Origin: Closterium sp. Naga37s-1
Lineage: Eukaryota > Streptophyta > Zygnematophyceae > Desmidiales > Closteriaceae
Length of the DNA stretch: 64,000 nucleotides
NCBI GenBank assembly: GCA_947471745.1
Contig: CANJKZ010000533.1
Span: 72,001-136,000, forward strand
Reading direction: 5' to 3'
The notes below the pieces were generated by a model. That model saw nothing but the letters and a program-made list of their open reading frames with translations, did not search any database and was not told where the DNA came from. Of this stretch, positions 11,488 to 23,200 are shown piece after piece. Both the position numbers and the translations under genes were made by a program. Each line of letters begins with the position of its first letter. The first letter of the stretch is position 1.

Positions 11488-14400
11488 TCAGTCCCAGGCG
11501 AGGGCAAGCAGGGAGTTGGCAAGGCCGGCATCGGCGATGGTGGTGGGCGAAGAGAGGTCGAGAGGCGAGGAGCCGGGCAGCGCCTGTGACAGACGGAAGG
11601 GCCTCCCCGCTGCTGCCTCTGGCACCTGCTGCCGACACCATGCCCTCAGCAGCTGGGGGGGGTGGAGAGGGAGTGAGGCGAGGGAGAACAAGGGAGTGAG
11701 TGGGAGAGCAAGGGGACAGGCATGGCAGGAAGGTGATGTGGGACAGGGGAGTGGAATGGGAAGGGTGGCAGGCAGGCTGTGTTAAACAATGCGAGCAGCA
11801 CCTGGAGAGAGTGCGAGGAGAGGAACCGACGCTGCAGTCGACTGCCATCCGGGCAGCGAATGGCGATGCGACAGCTGGCAGGAGTGCCCACTGCTGGCTC
11901 CTCTGGTAACTCAACCTCCTCCTCTGCTGCCCCTCCTGCCAACGCCCCCTGCTGCTCCTGCTCCCCTTGTGCCGCATGCAAGGTGTCATCCCTGCCTGCC
12001 CCTGCGGCCCCACCCTGCTCCCTCCCATCTGCCTCGCCCCTCCGTCCCTCTGTATCCCCCCCCACCTCCTCTGTGTGCCCCTCCAGGGAGGCGGCCAGTG
12101 CCAGGCGCAGCTGCTCCTGCTCGTCCTCCTCGCCGCTCCCCACTGCCCCCGCGCCCTCTGCCTCCCCCTCCCCTCCCGTCGCCACGTCGCGCTGCTTTTT
12201 GGGCGGCCGTACCTCCCCCCCCGCCCCGGGTGCGCCCCCCACAGGGCCACGGTCGATGAACGGCATCAGGTCCTGCCAGCCGTGCACCGCACACCCACAC
12301 ACGCACGCACGCACCAAGGCAGGCAGGCACACACGCAGGCAGGACGGAATCCACGAGGCAGGTGAGGGGGAATGCGAGGAGAGGATATGAACAGCAGAAG
12401 GGCATACTCGTGGCTGTGAAGCAAAACGCACAATCTACTCTCACCTCCTCTCCCCTCCCCATTCCCCGTTTGCCCTTCCCCCATTCTCCCCCCCCACCTC
12501 AAGCAGCTGGTCGGCAGAGAGCGCGCCCTGCCAGCAGCGCTTGCGCTGGCCCGTGGAGGGGTGCAGCACCATCACCACGGGCAGCGCCTCCACCCCGTAG
12601 TACCCGCACACCTTCGCCCCCTCCGCTGCTGCCGCGTCCACCTGCCTCGCCTCCCCCACCCACACGCAACACGCAAGGAGAGGGCGGACGGAGCATGGGA
12701 ATCACAGACAGCGGAGGCCAGTCAGTGACGGGTGGGGTGGGCACGGTATGGGTGGTGTGGTGGGACGGGCGAGGTGAGGCAGGTGGTGCGTGTGAGTGCC
12801 GTGACAGGGGATGGGCGAATCATCTGTGCCTCACACAGTGACCTGGCAGAACCACCTGCCATAAACACATGGGAAATGCACCACGTCACAAGGAGGCACG
12901 GGAGGAGGAGGGGGAGGGGGAGAAAGAGGAGGAGTGGGAGGAGGGGGAGGGGGAGAGGGAGCACCTGCCAGAGGAGGAAGTAGGTGGAGATGGTCTCCTT
13001 GACAGCTGGCACGGCCCACACGTCCCGGTTCAGCATGTGCGACGCGAACTCCCCCGTCGACTGCACGTTCACCAGCAGCCACTTGCCCTCCGCGCCCGCC
13101 CGCTGCTTCGCCTGCACACTCCCATGCACTCATGCACACATGCATTCAGGCATCCACGCATGAACCCATGCACACCAAAGGGTAGGTGCAACAGGAGTGG
13201 GCACAGCGTTGAACACGGTGCTGTGGGACGTGTGGGCGCATGGGGGCAGGCATGTTGGCGGATGGGGCAGGCATGTTGGCGGATGGGGCAGGCATGTTGG
13301 CGGATGGGGCAGGCATGTTGGCGGATGGGGCAGGCATGTTGGCGGATGGGGCAGGCATGTTGGCGGATGGGGCAGGCATGTTGGCGGATGGGGCTGGGCA
13401 AGTGTTGCTGGACACATCTCCCTCCCACCTGGTCGAAGGAGCCAGCAAACAGGATGTCATAGGGCGGCTCAAACAACGATGCCAGCGATGCCTGCCGCGC
13501 CGCTCCCCCTTCTCCGCCCTGCTGCCCCTCTCCCCGCGCTCTCGCCCTCGTGCCCGCCTCGCCGCCGAAGTCCCGAAACCCATCCACCACCACCGGCGCA
13601 CTGGGCCCTCCAGGCGTCCTCCCGGCAGCGCTGGGGGGCGAAGGGCCAGCGGCGAGGGGCGAGGGGGGGAAATGGAAGGGGAAGGAGGGAGGGGGAGGGG
13701 GAGAGGGTGGGGGGAGTGCAGGATGTGATGGGTGAGAAAGGACGACGGCAACGAGGAGGCAGCGCAGGGAGCAAGGCGTGATGGCCCAGCATGGAAGTGT
13801 GCTGTGCACCACTGCACAGACAGCACCGCACAGCTCAGTGCAGCTGACGGGAAACGCGAGCAGGGAGAGAGCAGCATACGCACGCAGCAGAGGGGCGGTT
13901 GAGCGCGTATGCATCCCCATATAGCGCCTCCCGCCTCACTGGCAGCGGCGCCCGCACCACCTCCTCCCCGCCCCCCATGCTGCCGCCCATACCCCCTCCT
14001 CCTGCTGCTACTGCTGCTGCTGCTGCTGCTGGCGGGGGTGGCGGGGACGAGGAGCGAGGCGGAGGAGTGGCGTCACGTGACCTGGCGGATGCACGGGTGG
14101 GGGGATGCACGGGTGGGGGGATGCACGGGTGGGGGGATGCACGGGTTGGGGGATGCACGGGTGGGGGGATGCACGGGTGGGGGGATGTAGTGGCGGGGGG
14201 ATGCACGGGTGGGGGGATGCACGGGTGGGGGGATGCACGGGTGGGGGGATGCACGGGTATGTAGTGGTGGGGGGATGCACGGGTGGGGGGATGTAGTGGT
14301 GGGGGGATGTAGTGGTGGGGGGATGTAGTGGTGGGGGGATGTAGTGGTGGTGGGGGGATGCAGTGGTGGGGGGATGCCAGAACGTTGAAGGCGGAGGAAG

Positions 14401-14940
14401 CGGAAAAGAAAAGGTGAACAGGGGATAGGAGGGCCAGGGGTGGCGGGAAAAGGATCGGGAAACCTCGGGTGGGCAGAAAAGCAGTACCCGCTGCACTCCC
14501 AGCACCCTCCCCCTACCCGTTGCCTGCACCTCCCGCAGGCCCCACGGCGCTGCCCCCATGCGCGTCAGTCTGCTGCGCGCCTGCGGCCTCCGCGCCCCCC
14601 CCGAAGAACAGCTGCACCGCCTCCTCCAGCTGCCAGTTCGTCGCCTGCACGCATGCAGTCGCACAGACGCAAGCAGCGGTTGAGAGCGGTGCATGGCGCG
14701 CGGTCACGGAGAGCGACGGGACTCGAGGAGCGCGCAGGCACGCGCGAGGCGGCGGCAACGAAACTAAGACACACGAGCACATGCACAGTGCCAGGGGCAT
14801 GGCGCGTGAGGCAGCACGTGGCGCGGCACGTGGCGCGCAGGTGCCCCGCCCACCTGCAGCATCTGCAGCGCGACGGCGTCGTCGCTGCCGGTGAAGTCGA
14901 TGAAACTCGCCACCAGCGGCCCCACGTCCGGCTCCGCCAT
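11488..14940 (-). CDS. PUX7: UBA/UAS/UIM/UBX-domain protein (PUX7/UBXN7-type CDC48 adaptor)
   Basis: Proteins of this architecture recruit the AAA ATPase CDC48/p97 to ubiquitinated clients. Exon 1 (14940-14854, 29 codons) starts MAEPDVGPLVASFIDFTG and, with exon 2 (14644-14530, ATNWQLEEAVQLFFGG), forms a UBA-like fold. EEVVRAPLPVRREALYGD follows at about 14000-13900, then VVVDGFRDFG and SLASLFEPPYDILFAGSFD (about 13600-13440). The UAS thioredoxin-like domain continues with GKWLLVNVQSTGEFASHMLN and RDVWAVPAVKETISTYFLLW (about 13110-12966) and YYGVEALPVVMVLHPSTGQR (about 12640-12500). A UIM-like segment, EQEQLRLALAASLEG, lies near 12090. The UBX domain begins CRIAIRCPDGSRLQRRF near 11850 and finishes in the last exon, with the stop at 11488-11490. 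Two introns carry minisatellites (13246 and 14091). The domain order is clear; the assignment to PUX7 rather than another PUX class is by architecture only. Confidence 0.86.
13246..13397. repeat. 21-bp minisatellite, 7 copies, in a UBX-gene intron
   Basis: Seven tandem copies of gcaggcatgttggcggatgg plus one g, nearly identical. They lie in the intron between the FEPPYDILFAGSFD exon and the GKWLLVNV exon. On the sense (minus) strand the unit contains neither GT nor AG. The unit length is a multiple of three, which produces spurious open frames on both strands. Confidence 0.95.
14091..14378. repeat. 16-bp minisatellite, about 18 copies, in a UBX-gene intron
   Basis: Tandem copies of ggatgcacgggtgggg with a second variant, ggatgtagtggtgggg. 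The variants are clustered rather than mixed: the gcacggg form dominates the left part and the gtagtgg form the right. The array lies in the intron after exon 2 of the UBX gene. Confidence 0.93.
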
Positions 14941-15693
14941 GCCGCCGCGCTCCCCCCTCCGCGCCCCCACCGCACCCTGCACCGCGCGCTACACCGCGCC
15001 CTAAACAACCGCGACCTACACCGCGCCCCACACGCTCGAGCTTGCGGAGAGCTGATGCGCGCGAGGAGATTGGCTGGACGGGGTGTGGCGGAGAGGTTGA
15101 GCCGTGGTGATGCGACTGCGAGCAGAGCGACAACAGCAAGCCTGCACACACGTGGTGGTGGGCTTCAGGTGGTGCCTGCCTTTTGTGACTTGTCTGTCGG
15201 GACGAAATTCGACGGATGTGTATCTATTCATCCGTGTACGTCGATAAATGGTGAACGTCATAACGAAGCACGCAGTACCGATGAGATCTCCACTGGGTTG
15301 GAGGCAGCAAAAAGTGAGGATGAGGAGCATTCCAAGTGGACTGGCGAATTTGGCTTGCGACAGGTAACTGCTGGTGGCGAAAACACTTGCAACAAAACCT
15401 CGAGAGTTTCGGTGTGTGCTTTTCTGGATGCAGCTGGGCACTGTTTGCGTGGATTGGTGGATCTCTCCTCCCCGCCCTCTCCCTCCATCCGCATTCCCCA
15501 GCCCGCTTGCCTCGCGCGCCCTGCCACCTCGACAGCCACGGCCCACGACTCTCGCGCATCACTGCGCGCCGCATGCTCCTCCATGCTTCTGCCGCCCACC
15601 CCTCGCAGCGCGGCACGAGGCTGACCGTTGCGCGTCTTCCGCGGGGCTCTGCGTTCTCAGCACTGCGCGTTCCGCCCCAGTAGTTCCCCCCAC
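14941..15693. promoter_or_regulatory. Divergent intergenic region between UBX gene and CAAD gene
   Basis: These 753 bp separate the start codons of two divergently transcribed genes, so both promoters and 5' UTRs must lie here. The central part (about 15180-15420) is noticeably less GC-rich than the flanking coding DNA. No TATA box that I would trust is visible. Confidence 0.5.
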
Positions 15694-18600
15694 ATGGCGC
15701 TCTTAGCGCGCAAACCGCTGTTCCTCGCCTCTCCTTCCCCCTCCCCCACAGCCTCTAACACTCGCATTCCCGCTCCCCGTCCCTCCCTCCTCCGCCAACA
15801 CCGCCTGAGACTGCGGATATGCGTCGCCGCGTCGTCGTCATCGTCGCCTGGCGACCAGAAGGTCGCAGAGCAGGACGAGTCGAGTCTGCCGCCCAAGGAG
15901 AGTGAAGTTCTCAGCCTCAAGGTGCGCCCTGCGCCCTGCGCCCTGCCTCCGCGCCCGCTGCAGCCGCGGAATTATGCATTTTCCGCCTCGTTCGCCCATC
16001 TGCGATTGACGCGTCTGTGCCGCATTGCCGATCACATTAGGCTGACGCGATGGCGTACTGTCGTGGCGTGCTCCTCGACCATCTCTCTTCTGCCAATGTG
16101 CAGCGGAGCGATCGCGTGTCCCACGGCGCGCAACCCTAATGCCGCGCGGGCCGGCGCCCAGAGGCGTGCGTGCCGCCGTGCCTCGTCGGTCGCAGTCAAT
16201 CGCACCGCCGTTCCCGGGAACCACAGCTCCTCTGCTCAACCGCCTGCCCCCCCTCCCCTGACCTCTACCGTGCCTCCCTCCACCCCCCCTCTGCCGCCCC
16301 GCTACTCCCACCTTCTTCCGCCCCACTCTGTGTCAACCGCAGCGCGAGTCGGAGCAACCTCCCCAACCGCCCCCTCCGCGCGACACCAGCGCTGCCGACT
16401 CCCCTCGTCCGCGGGGCCGTGGTGGCGCGGGCAGGCGGCGGGAGCGCGCGTCGGTGGGGGAGGTGGTGCGGGGCGCCGTGCGCGCAGTGGAGGACGCGCC
16501 CGTCGAGACCGTCGGCGCTGCTGCTGCCGCCTCAGGTGCGCGTGCTGCATGTGCTCAGGTGAGATCCTCGCAAGAGCGCCAGAATGGCTCGCCAATAAAC
16601 CACCCGAGGGTGCATTGCACTTCCCGCTCTTCCCTGCCCTCAATCGCGCCCGCACGTCCCTTTTCTATCGCCCACCATCGCCTCCTGCACTCATCCAATC
16701 CCACCCTACATTCCCCCTCCACCTCCCCCCTCCCTCCTTCTCTGCCCTCCGTGCTTGACGAGCAATCGGCAGGGCTGGCGGTGCTGGGGGTGGTGTTCGC
16801 GACGTCGCTGCTGGGGTCGCTGGACTCGGTGCCACTGGCGCCCGAGTTCATGCAGACCATCGGCGTCGTCTACTGCGCCCTCGTCGCCAGGTGCCCCTCC
16901 CTGCCCGTTCCCCTCCCCCTTCCCCTTCCCCTTCCCATCCCTCTCGGTGTGTAACGGGCCCTGGCATGGAATGCAAGGGGGTGCAGCGAGGCAGCCACGG
17001 GCAGCTGTTTGGATGCTCAAGCCGACTGGCAGGGGGCGACTGGAGGGCAGCACTGTGGGGCGGGTGGAGGGGTGCAGGCTGGGCACAAGCGTCAAGCATC
17101 TGGGCTGGGAGCAGCAGTATGGCGGTGGGCCACACCCGCTGCTGCTGGGGAGTAGCTCGCTCTCACTCATTCTGCACCTGACCTACCTACTCTGCACACA
17201 CACACACACGCTCCACTCTCACAATCACCATCACGAAATCTCCCGTTCTTCACTTCCCTTTCACATATCTCTCTTGCATCTGCATGTGCCCCTCCCCTCC
17301 TCGTCCCATGCTGCCCTCCCTCCCTCCACCCGGCGGGCCACGGCAGGCAGTATTTCACCAAGAGGAAGATCGCAGTGGCGCCCACGCCCCTCACGGCCAT
17401 CCAGACGCTCTTCCCCACCACCACCACCACCGCTGACGCCGATGCTGACCCAGACGCCCCCGCCTCGCGCATTCCCGAGGTCAGAGTCCCATGCTGCTGT
17501 GCTGCTGTGCTGCTTGCTGCATGAATGCAAGGGGTGCAGGTGAAGTGAACCGCAAGGTACCTCCCCCCACTAGGGACAAATCCCATCCTTAATTCTCTAC
17601 TGTTCTCTTCCCAGCCGTTTTCCCCACTGCCCCTTTTAACCCCTGCTTTTTCCCCTTCTCTTCTCCACCCGTGCGCCCTCCCTCTCCCCTGGGGCTGCGC
17701 GTGGGGCGGGCAGGGCATGGGGGCGGGCGTGCAGGGGCGGCTGAGGGCGCTGGAGGCGGAGAGGGACGTGGCGGTGGCGGCGGCGGGGGAGATGCGGCGC
17801 ACGGGGCAGGAGATGGCGCGCGTGGTGGCGGAGAAGGAGGCGCTGGAGGCCGTGGCGCTGCAGCTGGCGGATGAGAGGGACTCCGCCATCGCTGAGGTGC
17901 GTGCTGTGTGGGGCATGCTGGGGAGACATGGGAGGCATGTGCGTGTCTGCACTGTGCATGCAGGCCATGTGGCATGTGTTTCCATGCAATGTGCATCCCC
18001 CAGGAGCTTCTGTCTCACCGATACCCACGCGTTGGCATGGCTTGGCATGGTGGTCCCCCATTGACATGGTGTTGATGGTGGTCATGCATGCATGGGCAAT
18101 GCATGGGGCATGCATGGGGCATGCATGGGGCAGGTGACGGCACTGAAGACAGCGGTGAACGCGATGACGGAGCGCATGAGGGCGATAGAGGCCATGCTGG
18201 CGTCCGAGGTGCAGCGCCTGCAGGAGCAGAACCTCGCCCTCGAGACCGTTGCCCTGCAGCTGGCTGACGAGCGCGACTCCGCCATCAAACAGGTGCGCTG
18301 CTCTGCTGCCCCACCCCACCCAACCCCCTCTGTCACCTCTGCATTCTCCTTCACCTCCCGCCATCATCTCTCACTGCGTCCTGCCCTGCTAATCGTGTTC
18401 ACGCTCCACATGTCCTGTGCGTGCGTGCGTTTGCATGGTGTGTGGGCGGTGAGTGCACCAGGCGTCGGAGCTGAGGTCGGCGTTTGAGGCGCAGAGGGAG
18501 GAGGACAAGCGGGTGTTGGAGATGTTAGCAGCGCAGCTGATAGAGGAGCGCAACGCGGCGGTGAAGGAGGTGCAGGAGCTGAAGCAGGTGGTGGCGGGGC

Positions 18601-19207
18601 TGGCGGAGGCCACGGGGGCGGGCAGCGGGCTGACCAGCGAGATGGAGGCCTTCATCCGCAGCCGCGTGCGCGCTGTGAGGGCCCAGTTCGTTGACATTTC
18701 CAAGCCCTACTCGCAGCAAGTGAGTTGACATTTCCAAGCCCTACTCGCAGCAGGTGAGTTGACATCTCCAAGCCCTACTCGCAGCAGGTGAGTCCATTCC
18801 ATGCTTTGTATGGCAGTGCCTGCTGGTCTGTGGAACACGAGAGCAGGCAGTCACAGGCTCACTCGCACATGCACTCGTCCGTACTGCAAGTGCGACGACC
18901 TGTGTGCTTCACACCCCACCTCCACCATCCCAGCATGCTCGACTCACTCCTAAGCCACTGATTCTTCCTTGCTCTATGCATGTGCCATGTCTGCCATATG
19001 CCATGCGTGTGCCGTGCGTCATGCATGCCATATGTGTATGGCACCCAGGAGGAGGCGGTGAATGCGTTTGTGGCGCATCTGGTGGACGAGTTCGGCGCCC
19101 CCAGGGAGTGGACGCACCGCTACATCCGCCAGTTCCTCGACGCCGCCTCTGACGGCCACGCCATCGCCCTCAACGGCCCCTCGCCGCCCTCCGACCGCTT
19201 CAACTGA
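15694..19207 (+). CDS. Plastid CAAD/CURT1-like membrane protein with long C-terminal coiled coil
   Basis: Eight exons join in frame to give 476 residues: 15694-15921, 16343-16535, 16773-16890, 17347-17479, 17714-17896, 18134-18292, 18462-18719 and 19049-19207. The N-terminus (MALLARKPLFLASPSPSP, then Arg-rich, then CVAASSSS) looks like a chloroplast transit peptide. Exons 2-4 encode a CAAD-type domain: the helix VVRGAVRAVEDAPVETVG, two hydrophobic segments (LAVLGVVFATSLLG, FMQTIGVVYCALVA) and the trailing RQYFTKRKIAV. CAAD domains occur in CURT1 thylakoid-curvature proteins, usually at or near the C-terminus. Here about 250 residues of coiled coil follow, including a repeated ALQLADERDSAI block encoded once each by exons 5 and 6. 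The role is therefore inferred to be in thylakoid or envelope membranes; the partner of the coiled coil is unknown. The last exon ends SDRFN. The exon 7 donor is triplicated. Confidence 0.82.
18690..18791 (+). repeat. 34-bp tandem triplication spanning the exon 7 splice donor of the CAAD gene
   Basis: Three copies of a 34-bp unit containing the last 30 bases of exon 7 and the start of the intron (gcagcaagtgag or gcagcaggtgag) begin at 18690, 18724 and 18758. Each copy carries a usable GTGAG donor. Only the first donor keeps the protein intact, because reading past it gives CAA GTG AGT TGA, a stop. Confidence 0.95.
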
Positions 19208-19264
19208 CTGCTGCCTTCCCTCGCTCCTCCGCACCTCAGCGTTACCCCGTGTTTATTCTCGCTT

Positions 19265-19270
19265 GAATAA
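19265..19270 (+). terminator. Polyadenylation signal AATAAA of the CAAD gene
   Basis: AATAAA lies about 60 bp after the stop codon at 19205-19207, in a stretch with no coding signal. Its distance and orientation suit the 3' end of the upstream gene. Confidence 0.6.
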
Positions 19271-19958
19271 AGCTCTGCACGCTTGCCCCCTGCTGCATCT
19301 CTGTCGGTTGCCTGCCTGCTGCTCCTCTTGCTTGTGCTGCCTCGGCTCATTGCTCACACAGTGGTGCATGGCACTTTGGATGGCACTCAGTATTAAGAAT
19401 GTCATTGCTTACGCCACACCACACCACGCGTTGTCACTCAACGCTGAGTAGGACCCAAGAGCACCTAGAGGAGGACAGCTGCTTGACGGCCATCCAGTGT
19501 TGCTTGGGAGGAGGCTGTGTGGATCAATCTGCTTCTCATGCCTTATACCGGTAGACATTTTTCAGGCAGCTTGTCACAGATATAGTCACACCAGTAGCAG
19601 CAACATTTGTTAGCATTTATTGCACATGTACTGCAAGGTTTGTACATTTGTGGCGACATTACTATTGCAGGAGTGGAACACGTGCAGCAGAAACACAAAT
19701 CATATCAAACACATGACATTCTTAAATCTAGTTTTTCCTAATTGTGGCTCCAGGAGATGGCGTGGTGATCGTGGCCACAGTGCCCAGAGCACAGACTTTT
19801 CAGCACATGTAAATAGCCACATGCACTTGGCTCTCCCTGATTACTGTAATGCATTCTCTTCGGTTTGGCAGTGTGGGGTCTGCCAGCACCACAGGTCCAG
19901 CCAGTAAATAATTGCCCACAGGAGGGCCCCAGTTGTTACCCCTCCCTGCCGTCCGCCC
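19271..19958. other. Convergent intergenic region
   Basis: This region separates two convergent genes and should hold the 3' UTR of SOS1 and the 3' flank of the CAAD gene. A minus-strand AATAAA (TTTATT on plus, 19616-19621) lies about 340 bp beyond the proposed SOS1 stop. The part from 19480 to 19880 is AT-richer. Nothing else is evident. Confidence 0.5.
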
Positions 19959-20251
19959 TCACTCGCTTCTCCCCCAGTCCACCCCACTCCCCGGCTCCAC
20001 AAGTGGGTGCGCCTCCTCTGCTTGCCCTCCCTCAAGGGGAATGGCAGAGGCGCTGTGGTTTTGGGGCAGGAGGGGGGAAGCGTCAAGGGGGATGGCGGAG
20101 GCAGAGGAGGGGGCAGAGGCGGGTATGGGGCGGGATGGAGGGGCGGAGGGGTTGGAGGGGGCAGCAGCAGCTGCAGCAGAGAGTGAGGCCACGAGCGCTG
20201 CGAGCGATGACTCCTGCGGCTGTCGTGATGATGTGGAGGGTGGGGTGGCAC

Positions 20252-20290
<39 letters not shown>

Positions 20291-23200
20291 ATGGTGTTGC
20301 TGCCTCTGTGCTGCTGCTGCGCACGGGTGTGCGGGCGGTGGCAGCAGCAGTGGTGCCTGGAGGGTGTCCTGCATGGGCCTCTGACGGCCGCCTGGGCCTC
20401 GTCTGCATCTGCAGTGGGGCCGGTGGGCGACGGCAGGACGGGTAATGGGGAATGGGGAGCGCGGTGATGAGCAATGGAGAGGATCGATGGTCATTCAAGC
20501 GAGCGACAATGAGGAAGGGAGGAAATAGGTTGCTCATCCATGGATATGCCTGGTAGAGGGAGGGAAAGTAGCAGTTGAGAGAAAGCCTAAAGAATGTCGG
20601 CTTGGAAGGAAGGATGGAAAGGAGGTGACTGACCTTGTTGCCGAACACACTGAGCTGCATGGCTCGCTCCATCAGCTGCCGATCCACCGCCACACGGTCC
20701 GCCAGCATGGCAGCCAGCTCACTGCCACGTGGCATCGTCATTTCACTGTCCTCCACGTCACCAACCTCGCCAGCCGCCACAGCCCCTCCACCCCCCATCA
20801 TGCTGCCCAGCACCCCGCCCAGCCTGCTCCCCGGGTGCCCCCCTGCAGCTCCCCCAGCGCCATGAGCACGCGCATCAGCGCCCGCCCGCCCCCTGAGGCG
20901 AGCCGTGATGAACCCGTCATCATCGTCGTCGCCTTCCGCGCCCCCCTCCATCTGCCACCGCAGCAGCGTCGCCGCGTCGTGCGCGGGTGCACTGCGGTGC
21001 CCGTGGAAGGCGCTGGTGGGGGGGAAGACAGTGGGGGGGAAGACAGTGGGGTTGAAGACAGTGGGGGGGAAGACAGTGGGGGAACAGAGGGGAAGCGGGC
21101 ATGCACGCATGGTCATTTGTTGGCGGTTCAAACAATGCACGAGTAAGTGATTAACAATAAGAACAGTCAGGGGGGGGGAGTGGAGAGGGATGCACAGGGG
21201 CAGCATACCGTGTGGGGGTGCCTTGCAGGGAGTGCTGTGTGTGAGGCATGTCAACCACCATCAGCTTGCACGTCGTCACCGTCACATACGACGCCTCGCC
21301 CAACCCCCCTGGGCTGGGCTGCGGGGTGAGGTAAGCGGGGGCATGGATGCTCACGATGCGCCCGTCCTCCACGATCACCCCCAGCTCCATCTCCTCTCGG
21401 CTGCCCGTGCCCTCTCTGCCGCTCTGCCACGTGCCCGCCTTGTCCCCATCTCTGTCCTTGGAGCTAATGGCGCGCACCAGCCGCTGCCGGCCCTTGGACA
21501 GGCTCCGCAGCCCGCTGCGCAGCGCCTCACTGCGCGCGCGCAGGAACCCCCCACTGCTGCCCCTGCTGCTGCTCCCCCCCCCTGCCCCGCCCTGCTCCAC
21601 GCCCTCGCTCCTCACCTTGCGCACCGCCTGCCCCTCCGCGTCCTTACCCCCCCACGCTGTGTCGCCCCTGCCATCTGCCCCATCAGAGGTGGTGGCAGAG
21701 AGGGCCATGGACGCGGACGTGCGGTCGTCAAAGCTGCTGGCGCTCGTGCTGCCGTTCATGCTGCCCTCCTCGCCGCTGCTGGGTGGGGCTACACCCTCCG
21801 CTGCCACCCCGCCCGCTGCCGTGGGTGCGGGCGGAGAGAGTGACGCGCCAAGTTGCGGAGAAGAGGACGGAGCAATTTGCGGGCTGCCTGCGGCTACAGC
21901 TGCACCTTGAGGGCTGCCGGCCCCACCACCCCCCTCCTCCTCCTCGCCCTGCTGCTCGCCGTCCTCCCCCTCGTTGCCCTCATCGCCCTCGTGCCCCTCG
22001 CTGCCGTCCCCCGGCAGGCGCACGGCGCCCAGCAGCAGCAGCGCGACCTCAGAGGGCGCGAGGTGCACGGGGGAGTGTGGGGCGAGGGTGAGGAGGCGCG
22101 CGGACTGGGAGAAGAGCACGCGCAGGTCGTGCATGGACAGCAGCCCGAACTCCATGGGGCGCACCACCCGCGCCACCTCCAAACAACTCTCCTGCCAACC
22201 AGAGTGCATGGTGGGGGTTGACAGGGCAGTGGGAGTTGACAGGGCAGGGCATGTGAGCCGGCAGGGAAGTATGGTGCAGTCTTACTGGCGTGACACGTGG
22301 TGGTGCTGACAAGGACCCAGTCGTCCAATCCTGCCTAACGTCTACTCGACCACCTCCCACATCTCCCTAACATCCTACCTGTCTCCACACTACCTACAAC
22401 CCCTCGCCCCCACCCACCCGCACAGCCCTCAAACCTCCCTTGCTCCCCTCTCATCCCAACGCACCTTCCAGAGAAAGTCTTCAATGGCGTCGCTGCTGCT
22501 CTTGGCGGCCATGATGCGCTGTCTATCGATGAAGAAGCAGTGCAGCACGCTGTCAGCCGTCACCGAGTACTGGTGCGCGCACCCGCTCAGCGTCTCGTAC
22601 AGCCCCACGGAGCTGCCGTGTGCAAACAGCGGCGGGATCAGGTGCTGCCCGTGCGCCTCTGCCTCCGCCTCCGCCGCCTTGGACGTCCACTGCAGGGCAC
22701 ATGTGCGCATGCACGGGCAAGCAAGGGCAGAGGGTGGCTCGCAGTGAGAACAGGGTCTACCACTGGTGTGGAGTGGAAAGGCACTCACCCATGTGTCCGT
22801 GCACAGATATGGGCTTGACACAAGCCACAGGTGCAGCATAACATCGTGAATATTCTTGTGCGCTTGGCTTGACCCAAAGCATCAGCTAGGTGCGAGTGAT
22901 ATGTCCAATGGCTACGCATCGGTCTGGTGCTGGGCATCGGCCAAAATCACATGGGAGCAAATGTGACCGTGCTGACTGACCTTGGCAGTACCGGAGGCGA
23001 TGAGCCAGACGCCCTGGGCGGGCTGCCCTTCGTGGAAGAGCGAGGCACCGGAGAGTTTGGTGGCCTCTTTGAGCGGCTGCAGCAGCGCCAGGCGGATGTC
23101 CGCCGGTAGCGCTCCGATGAGCGGCTGCCTCGCCAGCACCTCCCCCGCCGGCAGCATCGCCACAAACGGCGGGCTGCGCTGCAGCTTCTTCATATCCGCC

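Noticed and set aside
13130-13462. MLADGAG and HACPIRQ repeat proteins
   Set aside because: This is the 21-bp intronic minisatellite, whose length is a multiple of three. It lies between UAS-domain exons of the UBX gene.
13246-14378. Possible CRISPR array or direct-repeat immunity locus
   Set aside because: The units are contiguous without unique spacers, and the surrounding genes are eukaryotic and intron-containing.
14440-15624. 394-codon plus-strand frame overlapping the start of the UBX gene
   Set aside because: It is antisense to recognisable UBA exons, has Arg/His/Pro-rich composition typical of shadow frames in GC-rich DNA, and matches nothing I know.
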